Assembly: GCA_021296315.1 (NCBI GenBank)
Contig: JAGWAO010000004.1
Coordinates: 1-41,135, forward strand
DNA length: 41,135 bases
Reading direction: 5' to 3'
Source: Acidimicrobiia bacterium
GTDB taxonomy: Bacteria; Actinomycetota; Acidimicrobiia; Acidimicrobiales; Aldehydirespiratoraceae
How positions within the stretch are numbered: position 1 is the stretch's first letter; every line of letters starts with the position of its first letter. The translations under genes were made by a program, and so were the position numbers. The notes beneath the pieces are model-generated. The model was not told where the DNA came from, ran no database searches, and worked only from the letters and a program-made list of their open reading frames with translations. This document shows, in pieces, positions 1-8,001 of the stretch.

Positions 1-2
1 CC

Positions 3-1121
3 GACGTGATGGACACCTGGGCCACATCGTCGCTCACGCCCCAGATCGCCACCGGCTGGCGCACGGACGAGGCCCTGCACGCGTCCACGTTCCCGATGGA
101 CATGCGGCCCCAGGCCCACGACATCATCCGGACCTGGCTGTTCTCCACGGTCGTGAGGGCCCACTTCGACGCCGGCACCGTCCCGTGGCACAACTGCGCG
201 TTGTCGGGCTGGATACTCGACCCCGACCGCAAGAAGATGTCCAAGTCCCGGGGCAACGTGCAGGTCCCCACCGACCTGCTCGAGCGCTACGGCGCCGACG
301 CGGTGCGCTACTGGGCCGCGTGCGGCCGCCCCGGCACCGACACCGCCTTCGACGAGCAGCAGTTCCGCATCGGCCGGCGACTGGCCGTCAAGCTGCTCAA
401 CGCCTCCAAGTTCGTGCTGCGCTTCGCCGATCTGGACGATGAAGCGGCCTTGGAGGTGGAGCGGTGCGAGCGGGCTCTCGGGACCGGCCTGCACACCGGT
501 GCGGTACCGGCAGAGGTGACCGAGCCGCTGGACTGCTCGATGCTGCACCGGCTGGCCGGCTTGGTGGACGAGGCGTCGCGCGCCCTGGACGCCTTCGACT
601 ACGCCCGGGCCCTGGAGCGCACCGAGTCGTTCTTCTGGGCCTTCACCGACGACCACATCGAGCTAGCAAAGGCCCGCGCCTACGGCGAGCACGGGACCGC
701 CGCCGCGGTCTCGGCCCGACTGTCGCTGCGAGCCGCATTGAGGGTGCTCCAGCAGCTGTTCGCGCCCTTCATGCCTTTCGTGGCCGAGGAGGTGTGGAGC
801 TGGTGGCATGCCTCGTCCGTACATGCATCGACCTGGCCCGAATCGAGCCGTCTGCGGGCCGCCGCAGGTAACGCCGGACCGCTGCCCGGCACCGTGGCCG
901 CCGCGGTGCTGGGAGAGGTGAGGCGGGCCAAGTCGGAGGCCAAGCGACCGCTGCGCACCGAGGTGCTTCGGGCCACGGTGACCGACACCCCCGAGCGGAT
1001 CGCGGTGCTGGCCGACGTTGCCGGCGATGTCCGGGCCGCCGGTCGCGTCGGCGAGCTGGTCACGGCCGAGGGACCCGAACTCTCGGTGGCCTGCGAGCTG
1101 GCTCCCGAGGCAGCCGCTTAG
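3..1121 (+). CDS. valS: Valyl-tRNA synthetase, C-terminal part (5' end outside window)
   Basis: Class I aminoacyl-tRNA synthetase that charges tRNA-Val in the cytoplasm. The frame is open from the window edge, so only the last 372 residues are present. It begins in the catalytic domain with DVMDTWATSSLTPQI, followed by the class I signature KKMSKSRGN (about bases 231-257). The rest is the helical anticodon-binding domain (FAPFMPFVAEEVWSWW) and a short C-terminal extension. The DTWATSSLTPQ motif is typical of archaeal-type ValS rather than the usual bacterial DTWFSS form. There is no long coiled-coil tail as in E. coli ValS, which also fits the archaeal type. The gene converges on the amine oxidase gene, and two palindromic repeats lie between the stops. 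Identity is secure; the subtype is from remembered family motifs. Confidence 0.93.
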   Translation, partial: DVMDTWATSSLTPQIATGWRTDEALHASTFPMDMRPQAHDIIRTWLFSTVVRAHFDAGTVPWHNCALSGWILDPDRKKMSKSRGNVQVPTDLLERYGADAVRYWAACGRPGTDTAFDEQQFRIGRRLAVKLLNASKFVLRFADLDDEAALEVERCERALGTGLHTGAVPAEVTEPLDCSMLHRLAGLVDEASRALDAFDYARALERTESFFWAFTDDHIELAKARAYGEHGTAAAVSARLSLRAALRVLQQLFAPFMPFVAEEVWSWWHASSVHASTWPESSRLRAAAGNAGPLPGTVAAAVLGEVRRAKSEAKRPLRTEVLRATVTDTPERIAVLADVAGDVRAAGRVGELVTAEGPELSVACELAPEAAA

Positions 1122-1127
1122 CTCACC

Positions 1128-1249
1128 GAACTGGCAGCCGAAAGCGCCAAGAACGGCCCCCGCCGCTGCCAATTCCCGAACAATCCCGGCACGCTCACCG
1201 AACTGGCAGCCGAGAGCGCCAAGAACGGCCCCCGCCGCTGCCAATTCCC
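1128..1249 (+). repeat. Intergenic palindrome pair, period 72 bp
   Basis: Two 50-bp units, 1128-1177 and 1200-1249, start exactly 72 bp apart. Each opens with GAACTGGCAGC and closes with GCTGCCAATTCCC. An inner stem GCC/GGC with loop AAGAAC sits between the arms. The two units differ by about one base. The 22-bp spacer and the flank before unit 1 both end in GCTCACC, so the pair looks like a tandem duplication. They fill the gap between the convergent valS and amine oxidase stops. Confidence 0.9.
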
Positions 1250-1260
1250 GAAGGGACGGC

Positions 1261-2667
1261 TCAGCGGGGCAGATTCTCGATCTGGACGGCCGCCCGCCGC
1301 CCGGACAGGACCGCGCCCTGAACGGTGGACGGGTACTGGCTCTGGGTCGCCTCGCCGGCGAAGAACAGCCTCCCACCGACCGGCTTGGCCAACTCCCGGT
1401 AGCTGGTGAACGAGGCCCCGATCGGGACATAGGAATACGAGCCCCTCGCCCACGGGTCCGAGTTCCAGCGGGTGCTGACCGAGTCGACCGGCTCGGGCAC
1501 GTTGCCGAAGACACCCTCCAGGGCTGCCAGGGCCTGCGCCGTAAGCTCGTCGTCGGTGTACTGCTCGGTCTCGACACCGAAGGTGCCGGGATTGAACATG
1601 GCCAGCACCGGCTGCTGCTGGTACGGGTACAGGTTCAGGGTCTCGGCCCACTGGCCGGGCGGCTCGCCGACGATTCCGATCCACTCGACGTCGGGCTTCC
1701 AGAAGACGTCATCGAACAGCAGGGACGTCCGGTTCAGGACGCCCATGCGCAGAGCGTCGATCGACTCCTGCTTGGAGACCGGCAGCGGCGGCTCGAAGGA
1801 GATCAGACCGCTCTTGAGAATGCCCAGGGGAACGGTGACGATGACCCGGTCGGCCTCGAAGGCCTGGCCCGAGCCGGTGGTCAGCTCCACCTCGTCGCCC
1901 GAGTAGTCGATCCGCTCCACCGCGTGGTCGAGCCGGATGTCCAGACCCTCGGCGAGGACATCGGTGACCTGGCTGTATCCGCCGGGTATCACCACATCCC
2001 CGCCCCGCAGGTCGCTGCCACCCTCCCAGCTCGATATCGACAGATCGCTGATGTCGGCACCGAACTCCTGCTCGAACATGGAGTTCAGGGACTGGCGCCA
2101 GGAGCGGCGGCCGTCGGCATCGAGGCCGTTGACGTCCACGAATTCCTCGAAGACTTCCTGGAGCGACAGATCCGGCCGGGCGTAGGCCATTCGCCAGTAG
2201 ACCCGCCAGAGCTCCTCGTCGGCCGATCCCAGTTCCCGGCCCGTCTGGTCGTAGCGAACCTGGTTGCCGTAGTCAGTCGGGGCCGTGGCAATGTTGTTGC
2301 GTTGAACAATCTCGTAGACGGGGTTGCGGCGGATGCCGTGTATCCACGTCGCCCCCAACTCGACCGGGACGTCGTCGCCGAGCCGTTCTGTCCAGATTCG
2401 CCCGCCGACCCGGTCGCGGGCCTCCAGGATCACGACGTCGTGGAAGCCCCGGACCTGGAGGTCCTGCGCCGCGGCCAGCCCGGCGGCACCGGCGCCGATG
2501 ACCACGATCCGCTCATCGGTCGCGGCCGGAGGGTCACCGGAGCCACGGCCGCTGCAGGCGGCGAGCAGCGGTGCGGCCGCAGCCAGTCCGGCCGCGCTGA
2601 GCCCACCCTTGATGAACCCCCGGCGGGCCAGCCTGTGGCCGGTCACGTTCCCGCCCTGCTCACGCAT
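1261..2667 (-). CDS. Tat-exported flavin amine oxidase, probable lipoprotein
   Basis: FAD-dependent amine oxidase (monoamine/polyamine oxidase superfamily), 468 residues. The N-terminus carries a twin-arginine signal (RRGFIKGG, residues 15-22), a hydrophobic stretch and a lipobox LAAC with Cys38, so the enzyme is predicted to be folded, exported and lipid-anchored. The FAD-binding motif GAGAAG (58-63) is followed by DRVGGRIW, and the C-terminal FAD motif is FFAGEATQSQYPSTVQGA. The ATG at 2667 is chosen because the signal peptide starts there; longer readings run into the kinase gene. The first 8 nt (ATGCGTGA) overlap the histidine kinase stop, so translation is probably coupled. It is the last gene of an operon with a two-component system, which may control it. 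The substrate cannot be told from sequence. Confidence 0.9.
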   Translation of the reverse strand: MREQGGNVTGHRLARRGFIKGGLSAAGLAAAAPLLAACSGRGSGDPPAATDERIVVIGAGAAGLAAAQDLQVRGFHDVVILEARDRVGGRIWTERLGDDVPVELGATWIHGIRRNPVYEIVQRNNIATAPTDYGNQVRYDQTGRELGSADEELWRVYWRMAYARPDLSLQEVFEEFVDVNGLDADGRRSWRQSLNSMFEQEFGADISDLSISSWEGGSDLRGGDVVIPGGYSQVTDVLAEGLDIRLDHAVERIDYSGDEVELTTGSGQAFEADRVIVTVPLGILKSGLISFEPPLPVSKQESIDALRMGVLNRTSLLFDDVFWKPDVEWIGIVGEPPGQWAETLNLYPYQQQPVLAMFNPGTFGVETEQYTDDELTAQALAALEGVFGNVPEPVDSVSTRWNSDPWARGSYSYVPIGASFTSYRELAKPVGGRLFFAGEATQSQYPSTVQGAVLSGRRAAVQIENLPR

Positions 2668-4123
2668 CGCTCCATACCCGCTCGGCCTCCTCGCCGTCGA
2701 TCTCGGGGATCCGAAGACCGATGGCCGCGCCCCCCAGCGGCGACCCGCTCGCCCGGACCTCGCCGCCGTGGACCTCGGCCACCTGGCGCACGATGGCCAG
2801 GCCGAGGCCGGAGCCGGGCCGGTCCCGGTCGGGCTCCATGCGGTAGAAGCGCTCGAAGATGCGCAGGCGCTCGGACTCGGGCACGCCCGGCCCCGCGTCA
2901 TGAACGGTCACCGTGCCCCCGTCCACCACCACCTCTATGGGGCCCTCGTTGCTGAACTTGACCGCGTTGTCCACCAGATTGCGCACCGCTCTGGCCAAGG
3001 CCTCCGGCCGTCCCTCCACCGGCACTCCCCTCTCCACCCGCACCATAATGCCGCGTCCGCTGCGGCGCCGCGCCCGCTGGGCCACCGGCTCGACCACCTC
3101 GACCAGATCGATCAACTGGAGCTGCTCGTCGGCCTGGATGTCGGCGGCCAGATCCACCAACTCGGTCACCAGGTCGGTCAGCTCTCCCAGCTCCGCATCC
3201 ACATCGTCGAGCACCGCGGCCCGCTCGGTGGCCGGCAGTTCGTCGGACCGCCGCATCAGGTCGACGTTGGTGCGCAGGCTGGTCAGCGGGGTGCGCAGTT
3301 CGTGGCCGGCGTCCATCACCAGCCGGTGCTGCTGGCGGCGGCTGGCGGACAGGGCTGCGAGCATGGTCCGGAAGCTGCGGGCCAGGCGTCCCACCTCGCC
3401 CGCCTCCCAGCCCTCCACCGGCAGGTCCACGTCCCCGGTCTCGGCGACCTGCTCGGCCGTCTCCGTCAGCCTGACGATGGGGCGCACCGCCCGCCCGGCC
3501 AGGAACCAGGCCCCGGCCGCGGCCAGAGCCACCGCCAGCGAGCCGAACAGCAGCACCTGCCGGCGGAGATCCTCGATCGCGTTCTCCACCTCGTGCAGGG
3601 GGCGGGCGACCTGGACGAACACTCCGTCGGCGGCCGGCACGGTCATGAGGCGCAGGCTGCGGCCTTCGACGCGGATCGTCTCCATCACGGGACCGCGCCG
3701 CCGGGCCCTCTCCAGGCGGTCCACGTTGGGGACGGTTCCGATGTCGTCGTCGAGGGCGGCGATGACATGGCCCCGGATCACGCCGTCGGCGCCGGTGTCG
3801 AGGTCGGTGACGATCACGCGGGCGTAGGCGTCCAGCGACACCAGCGAGCCGAGCGGATCGGCCCGCAGCAGCGACCCGATCCCCGTCGGGCGCCGACCCA
3901 GGATGTCGGACCAGAAGTCGCCTCGGGGCTTGGCGAACACCAGCGCCGCCCTCTCAAGAAGATCGTGGTCGACTTCCTCGGTCAGCTCCGCCCTCGCCGA
4001 GCGCACTGCGGACCATCCCACCGCGGCCACGGCCACGGTCACCACCGCGGCCACCAGCAGCGCAACCCGAACCCGAAGCGTCACGGATCGACCCGGCTCC
4101 CGCTCACGGGCCGCTCGGGCCAC
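2660..4123 (-). CDS. Sensor histidine kinase (MprB-like architecture)
   Basis: Membrane histidine kinase, 487 residues from the GTG at 4123. Order: TM1 (about 18-38), extracytoplasmic sensor of about 150 residues, TM2 (about 191-209), HAMP linker, HisKA with DAGHELRTPLTS (phospho-accepting His274), then the HATPase_c domain with N box NLVDNAVKF, G1 DAGPGVP, F box RFYR and G2 GSGLGLAIV. It lies 62 bp after the response regulator and overlaps the amine oxidase start by 8 nt. The start is uncertain: a second GTG at 4084 gives a protein beginning VTLRVRVALL, immediately before TM1, and the first 13 residues of the longer form are encoded within a dispersed repeat (4101-4183). The shorter form may be real. 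The layout and DAGHELRTPLTSLRTN match the mycobacterial MprB group, but the signal is unknown. Confidence 0.93.
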   Translation of the reverse strand: MARAAREREPGRSVTLRVRVALLVAAVVTVAVAAVGWSAVRSARAELTEEVDHDLLERAALVFAKPRGDFWSDILGRRPTGIGSLLRADPLGSLVSLDAYARVIVTDLDTGADGVIRGHVIAALDDDIGTVPNVDRLERARRRGPVMETIRVEGRSLRLMTVPAADGVFVQVARPLHEVENAIEDLRRQVLLFGSLAVALAAAGAWFLAGRAVRPIVRLTETAEQVAETGDVDLPVEGWEAGEVGRLARSFRTMLAALSASRRQQHRLVMDAGHELRTPLTSLRTNVDLMRRSDELPATERAAVLDDVDAELGELTDLVTELVDLAADIQADEQLQLIDLVEVVEPVAQRARRRSGRGIMVRVERGVPVEGRPEALARAVRNLVDNAVKFSNEGPIEVVVDGGTVTVHDAGPGVPESERLRIFERFYRMEPDRDRPGSGLGLAIVRQVAEVHGGEVRASGSPLGGAAIGLRIPEIDGEEAERVWSDA

Positions 4124-4183
4124 GGCCTCGCTGAGCGTCTCGCCAGAATCATCACGGATCGCCGCCTACCCGCTCGGCCTCTG
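4101..4183 (-). repeat. Dispersed repeat, copy A (kinase 5' end)
   Basis: On the minus strand this stretch starts CAGAGGCCGAGCGG (4183-4170), has a diverged 36-bp middle, and ends with a 33-bp block (4133-4101) starting CAGCGAGGCCGTGG. The same two blocks occur at 20471-20554 on the plus strand, 37 bp apart, with one mismatch in the 33-bp block. This copy spans the regulator-kinase gap and the first codons of the longer kinase reading. Confidence 0.7.
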
Positions 4184-4185
4184 GC

Positions 4186-4938
4186 TCACGTATCAATCCT
4201 GGCCACGTAGCCGATCCCGCGCACGGTGTGGATGATCCGGGATCCGCCACCGGCTTCGGTCTTGCGGCGCAGGTAGCCGACATACACGTCGAGGGTCTTG
4301 GACTCGGTGTCGAGGGTTCCGGCCCACACGTGCTCGTAGATGTCGCCGCGGCTCAGGACGATGCCGGCATTGCGCACCAGCAGTTCGAGCAGGTCGAACT
4401 CCCTGACCGACATGTCGATGGGCCGGCCCCGTCGAGCCACCAGGCGGCCCTCGACGTCGATCTCAAGATCGCCCAGGCGCAAGACCCCGTCACCGCGTGA
4501 CCGGGCCGCGTTCGTGGCTCTGCGGCCGGCGTGCTCGCCGTCGTCGGCCGCGGCCCGCAGCCGGGCCCGCACCCTGGCCAGCAACTCCTCGATGGCGAAG
4601 GGCTTGACCAGATAGTCGTCGGCGCCGGCGTCGAGCCCCGCTACCCGGTCGTCCACCTCGTGTCGAGCGGTGAGCATGAGGATCTGGGTGTCGCAGCCCT
4701 TCTGGCGCAGCATCCGGCACACGCTGAGACCGTCGGCGTTGGGCATCGACACGTCCAGCACGAGCAGGTCGGGTTGGTGGGACTCGTGAGCGGAGAGCGC
4801 GGCGGCTCCGTCGGGCACGGTCACTACGTCGTATCCCTCCAGCCGCAGGTACCGGTCGAGGGAGTCGCGCACCCGCCGGTCGTCCTCCGCGATGAGGATG
4901 GTGGCCGGAGCCTCGCCGGGTTCTGCGGACTGCACCAT
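4186..4938 (-). CDS. OmpR/PhoB-family response regulator
   Basis: Two-component response regulator, 250 residues. The N-terminal receiver domain has the acidic pair AEDD (18-20), phospho-acceptor Asp62 in LDVSMP, Thr90 in MLTAR and Lys112 in LVKPF. The C-terminal winged helix has the OmpR signatures REFDLLELLVRNAG, VWAG and the recognition-helix region SKTLDVYVGYLRRK, ending RGIGYVARI. ATG 4938 is chosen: GGAG lies 12 nt upstream, while the longer reading needs a TTG at 4965. It is the first gene of an operon with the histidine kinase and the Tat amine oxidase, and is divergent from surE with an 86-bp gap. It most likely responds to the kinase next door. MprA-like in type, but orthology is not shown. 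Confidence 0.94.
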   Translation of the reverse strand: MVQSAEPGEAPATILIAEDDRRVRDSLDRYLRLEGYDVVTVPDGAAALSAHESHQPDLLVLDVSMPNADGLSVCRMLRQKGCDTQILMLTARHEVDDRVAGLDAGADDYLVKPFAIEELLARVRARLRAAADDGEHAGRRATNAARSRGDGVLRLGDLEIDVEGRLVARRGRPIDMSVREFDLLELLVRNAGIVLSRGDIYEHVWAGTLDTESKTLDVYVGYLRRKTEAGGGSRIIHTVRGIGYVARIDT

Positions 4939-5012
4939 CCCATTGTGGCGCTCCAAGGTGAACAACAGGTTAGAAGTTCGCCCGGCTCGCCTTCAGGATG
5001 CACCTGGACAGC

Positions 5013-5018
5013 TAGGGT
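5013..5018 (+). promoter_or_regulatory. Leaderless -10 box of surE
   Basis: TAGGGT lies 6 nt before the GTG start of surE, so transcription would begin at or next to the start codon. No purine-rich ribosome site lies before the GTG. No convincing -35 was seen. Confidence 0.5.
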
Positions 5019-5024
5019 CGCCTG

Positions 5025-5849
5025 GTGCGAATTCTCGTCACCAACGATGACGGCATCGACTCAATCGGGCTGCACGTGCTGGCCCGGGCCATGACCGAGA
5101 TCGGCGATGTGGTGGTGGTCGCCCCGGACAAGGAGTACTCCGGGTACGGCGCGGCCTTCGGTCCCCTGCACCTGATACAGCCCGAGGTGCACCGTTCAAG
5201 CATCGACGGGGTGGACGAGGTGTGGTCCGTCACGGGGCCGCCGGCGTTGTGCGTGATGTTCGGTCGCCTGGACCTGTTCGGGCACTACGACCTCGTGGTG
5301 GCCGGCATCAACCCCGGCGCCAACGTGGGCCGCTCGGTGTATCACTCCGGGACGGTCGGGGCCTGCCTGACGGCCCGCAACGGAGGGGTGAGCGGCGTGG
5401 CCGTGAGCCAGACGGTGGAGTCCTTCGGGGTGGAGGGCCAGGGCTGGGAGGAGATGCTCGCCGATCAGCACTGGGACACGGCCGCCACGGTGGCCGCCGC
5501 CGCGGTGGAGGGACTGGCGGCCGCACTGCCACCTGAGCCGGTGGTGCTCAACATCAACGTCCCCGACCGGGAACTGCATGAGATCAAGGGCTGGAGGCGC
5601 ACCGACGTCGGCATCGAGCCGCCCCGCTCGATGGCGACCGCGCACCTCGAGCCGAGGCCGGGCCACACCGACGCGTTCCGGGTGAAGATGGACTGGGGCG
5701 AGGCCATCGAGCTTCCCTCCTACACCGACGGCGGCGCAGTGATGGACGGATGGGTGTCGGTGGGATGGCTGGGCCGCCTGGAGGCCACTGAACCGGGCTT
5801 CGCCGGGGTCGCGGAAGCCGAGTCCCACCTCGACAAGCTGCTGACCTGA
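5025..5849 (+). CDS. surE: 5'/3'-nucleotidase SurE
   Basis: Metal-dependent survival protein phosphatase that removes phosphate from nucleoside 5'- and 3'-monophosphates, cytoplasmic. The 274-residue product begins MRILVTNDDGIDS, where Asp8 and Asp9 are the metal ligands, followed by the conserved KEYSGYG, the metal-site loop GINPGANVG and SGTVGAC. The length suits the family (about 250-270). The GTG at 5025 is the only start that keeps the conserved MRILVTNDDG N-terminus. The gene appears leaderless. A GC-rich hairpin follows the stop, before the ABC-F gene. Confidence 0.95.
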   Translation: MRILVTNDDGIDSIGLHVLARAMTEIGDVVVVAPDKEYSGYGAAFGPLHLIQPEVHRSSIDGVDEVWSVTGPPALCVMFGRLDLFGHYDLVVAGINPGANVGRSVYHSGTVGACLTARNGGVSGVAVSQTVESFGVEGQGWEEMLADQHWDTAATVAAAAVEGLAAALPPEPVVLNINVPDRELHEIKGWRRTDVGIEPPRSMATAHLEPRPGHTDAFRVKMDWGEAIELPSYTDGGAVMDGWVSVGWLGRLEATEPGFAGVAEAESHLDKLLT

Positions 5850-5872
5850 CCCCTCCGGAGCCCCAGAGGCCG

Positions 5873-5888
5873 CGCCTGCTTCCAGGCG
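5873..5888 (+). terminator. Hairpin after surE, next to ABC-F promoter
   Basis: Perfect 6-bp stem CGCCTG/CAGGCG with a CTTC tetraloop, 23 nt after the surE stop. It has no U-tract; instead the -10 box of the ABC-F gene (TAGCGT) follows immediately. It may be a U-less terminator for surE or an element acting on the downstream promoter. Confidence 0.4.
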
Positions 5889-5894
5889 TAGCGT
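5889..5894 (+). promoter_or_regulatory. Leaderless -10 box of the ABC-F gene
   Basis: TAGCGT sits 6 nt before the GTG start of the ABC-F gene and directly after the 5873-5888 hairpin. No ribosome-binding sequence is present. Confidence 0.5.
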
Positions 5895-5900
5895 TGCACG

Positions 5901-7922
5901 GTGACCCTTACCGCGTCGGGCCTGGCCAAGGCCTACGGTGCCCGCCAACTCTTCGAGGACGTGACCCTGCATCTGTCCCCGGGGCGCCGGGTCGCGCTCG
6001 TGGGCGGCAACGGGACCGGCAAGACGACGCTGCTGGAGATCATGGCCGGCCTGCTCGAGTCCGACGCCGGCACCGTCACCAAGCCCCGCGACGCCAGGAT
6101 CGGGTACCTGCCCCAGGACCTGCGCGAGGTCCATGAGGGAACCGTCCGCACCCATGTGAGGGCCGGCGCCGGCCACCTGTCGCAGCTGGCCCGGACCCTG
6201 AAGGAGTTCGAGCACCAGCTCAGCGGGGCCGCGAACCGCCAGGACGATCTCGTCGTCCGGTACGGCGAGGTCCAGGCGCAGTTCGAGCAGCTCGGCGGGT
6301 ACGCCCTGGAGGCCGAAGTAGCCAAGGTCCTGGCCGGGCTCGGCTTCTCCGGTGCCGACTCGGACCGGCCGGTGGCCGAGCTGTCGGGGGGTTGGAGGAT
6401 GAGGGCGGCCCTGGCCCGTCTGCTGGTGTCGGAGCCCGACATCCTGCTGCTCGACGAGCCCACCAACCACTTGGACATCGACTCCATGGCGTGGCTGGAG
6501 CGGCGCCTGGCCGCATGGCCGGGTTGCCTGCTGTTCGTCAGCCACGACCGCGACTTCATCGACGCGGTGGCGGATCGGATCGTCGAGCTGGCGTCGGGCA
6601 CGACGATGGCCTACGAGGGAGGGTTCGCGGAGTTCGTGGTGGCCCGCACCGAGCGCTTGGAGCGCATCGAGGCGGCCGCAGCCCGCCAGGCCCGCGAGGT
6701 GGCCCGCATCGAGCGCTTCGTCGAGCGCTTCCGCTACAAGGCCAGCAAGGCCCGCCAGGTGCAGAGCAGGGTCAAGACCCTCGAGAAGCTGGAGAGGGTC
6801 CAGGTTCCGAGCCGCTCCGAGCTGGCTGCTCGCTTCGCCTTCGGTGCGCCGCCCCGCTCCAGCCGGGTGGTGGCCGAACTCACCGACGCCGCGGTCGGCT
6901 ATCCCGACAGCGACGGGCCGGTCGTCTCCGGTGCGACCCTGGCGGTGGAACGGGGCCAGACGGTGGCTCTGGTAGGGCCCAACGGCGCGGGCAAGACCAC
7001 CCTCCTGAAACTGATACTGGGCGAGCTGTCCCCTACGGCCGGCCTCGTCCGGATCGGCGCCAATGTGCGCGTGGCAGCCTTCGGCCAGCATCAGGCCGAC
7101 GAGTTGGACGGCACCAAGCGAGCGATCGAGGTGTTCTCGGCCGGCATCGATCCGGGGCGGCGCAACCTGCGAACGGTGCTCGGCGCGTTCGGCTTCCGCG
7201 GGGACGACGCCGACCGGCGGGTGGCGGAGCTCTCCGGTGGGGAGCGCACCCGGCTGGCTCTGGCCCGCCTGATGGTGGAGTCGGTGAACCTGCTGGTGCT
7301 GGACGAGCCCACCAACCATCTGGACCTGCCCAGCTGCGACATCCTCGAGGACGCCCTCGGCGCGTATCCCGGAACCGTGCTGCTGGTGACTCACGACCGG
7401 CACCTCATCCGGGCGGTGGCCGACGCGCTGATCGAGGTCCGCCATGGCCGGGCCGTCTGGCATCTCGGAGCAGACGAGTCGGTTCTGTTCCCCGACGAGA
7501 AGGCCGTCCCGCCGCCGTCACCCTTCGGCGCCAAGCTCCCGGCCGCCGCTGTCTCCGCCAGGACAGACGACCCCAGCAGTCCGAACCAGTCGAGCGAACC
7601 GCACAAGGCGCGCACGTCCCCGGCTGATCGGGCCGAGCGGCGCCGGGCCAGCGCCCGAGCCCGGGCAGCCACCAGCGCTCTGCGCAGGCGGGTGGCCGAT
7701 CTGGACCGAGCGTGGGCCGCGGCCGACGCCGACGTGGACGAACTGCACCGCCGACTCAGCGATCCCGCGGTCTACAACCGGCCCGAGGAGGTCCACGCGC
7801 TGGCATCGGCGCACGAGAAGGCCGCCGACCGGGCCGCGGCCCTGCTGGCGGAGTGGGAGGCGTCGCTGGCGGAACTCGAAACGCTCGGCCAGCGCCCAGA
7901 AGGAGTATCAGCGGCAGAGTGA
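5901..7922 (+). CDS. ABC-F family ATPase (duplicated ABC domains)
   Basis: Soluble ABC-F protein, 673 residues, of the family that acts on ribosomes (translation factors and antibiotic-protection proteins) rather than as transporters; it has no membrane segments. First ABC domain: Walker [11 protein letters not shown] (35-44), signature [15 protein letters not shown], Walker [13 protein letters not shown]. Second domain: Walker [11 protein letters not shown] (about 359-368), signature [15 protein letters not shown] (about 444), Walker [13 protein letters not shown]. The linker carries the charged helical P-site-tRNA interaction region ([21 protein letters not shown]). A C-terminal coiled coil (about 570-665, rich in Arg/Ala/Glu) matches the Uup-type C-terminal domain. 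Start is the GTG at 5901, six nt after a -10 box. Whether it is an EttA-, Uup- or resistance-type member cannot be decided here. Confidence 0.93.
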   Translation: MTLTASGLAKAYGARQLFEDVTLHLSPGRRVALVGGNGTGKTTLLEIMAGLLESDAGTVTKPRDARIGYLPQDLREVHEGTVRTHVRAGAGHLSQLARTLKEFEHQLSGAANRQDDLVVRYGEVQAQFEQLGGYALEAEVAKVLAGLGFSGADSDRPVAELSGGWRMRAALARLLVSEPDILLLDEPTNHLDIDSMAWLERRLAAWPGCLLFVSHDRDFIDAVADRIVELASGTTMAYEGGFAEFVVARTERLERIEAAAARQAREVARIERFVERFRYKASKARQVQSRVKTLEKLERVQVPSRSELAARFAFGAPPRSSRVVAELTDAAVGYPDSDGPVVSGATLAVERGQTVALVGPNGAGKTTLLKLILGELSPTAGLVRIGANVRVAAFGQHQADELDGTKRAIEVFSAGIDPGRRNLRTVLGAFGFRGDDADRRVAELSGGERTRLALARLMVESVNLLVLDEPTNHLDLPSCDILEDALGAYPGTVLLVTHDRHLIRAVADALIEVRHGRAVWHLGADESVLFPDEKAVPPPSPFGAKLPAAAVSARTDDPSSPNQSSEPHKARTSPADRAERRRASARARAATSALRRRVADLDRAWAAADADVDELHRRLSDPAVYNRPEEVHALASAHEKAADRAAALLAEWEASLAELETLGQRPEGVSAAE

Positions 7923-8001
7923 CCATCCCGCACAGCCTGCCCAAGGGGTACGACACGCCGCGGCGATGCCGATCCGGGTCGCGACGCGCTAGAAGAAACC
8001 G

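Noticed and set aside
1128-1249. Palindromes considered as integron attC sites
   Set aside because: The arms lack the GTTRRRY/RYYYAAC core sites, units occur at gene junctions of all orientations, and no integrase is present.
1018-2955. Long plus-strand open frame (645 codons) opposite the amine oxidase
   Set aside because: It is antisense to a gene with clear FAD motifs and has no recognisable domains. High GC keeps shadow frames open.
5196-7463. Long minus-strand open frame (755 codons) opposite surE and the ABC-F gene
   Set aside because: It spans two well-supported plus-strand genes and shows only His/Gln/Gly-rich composition typical of antisense frames.
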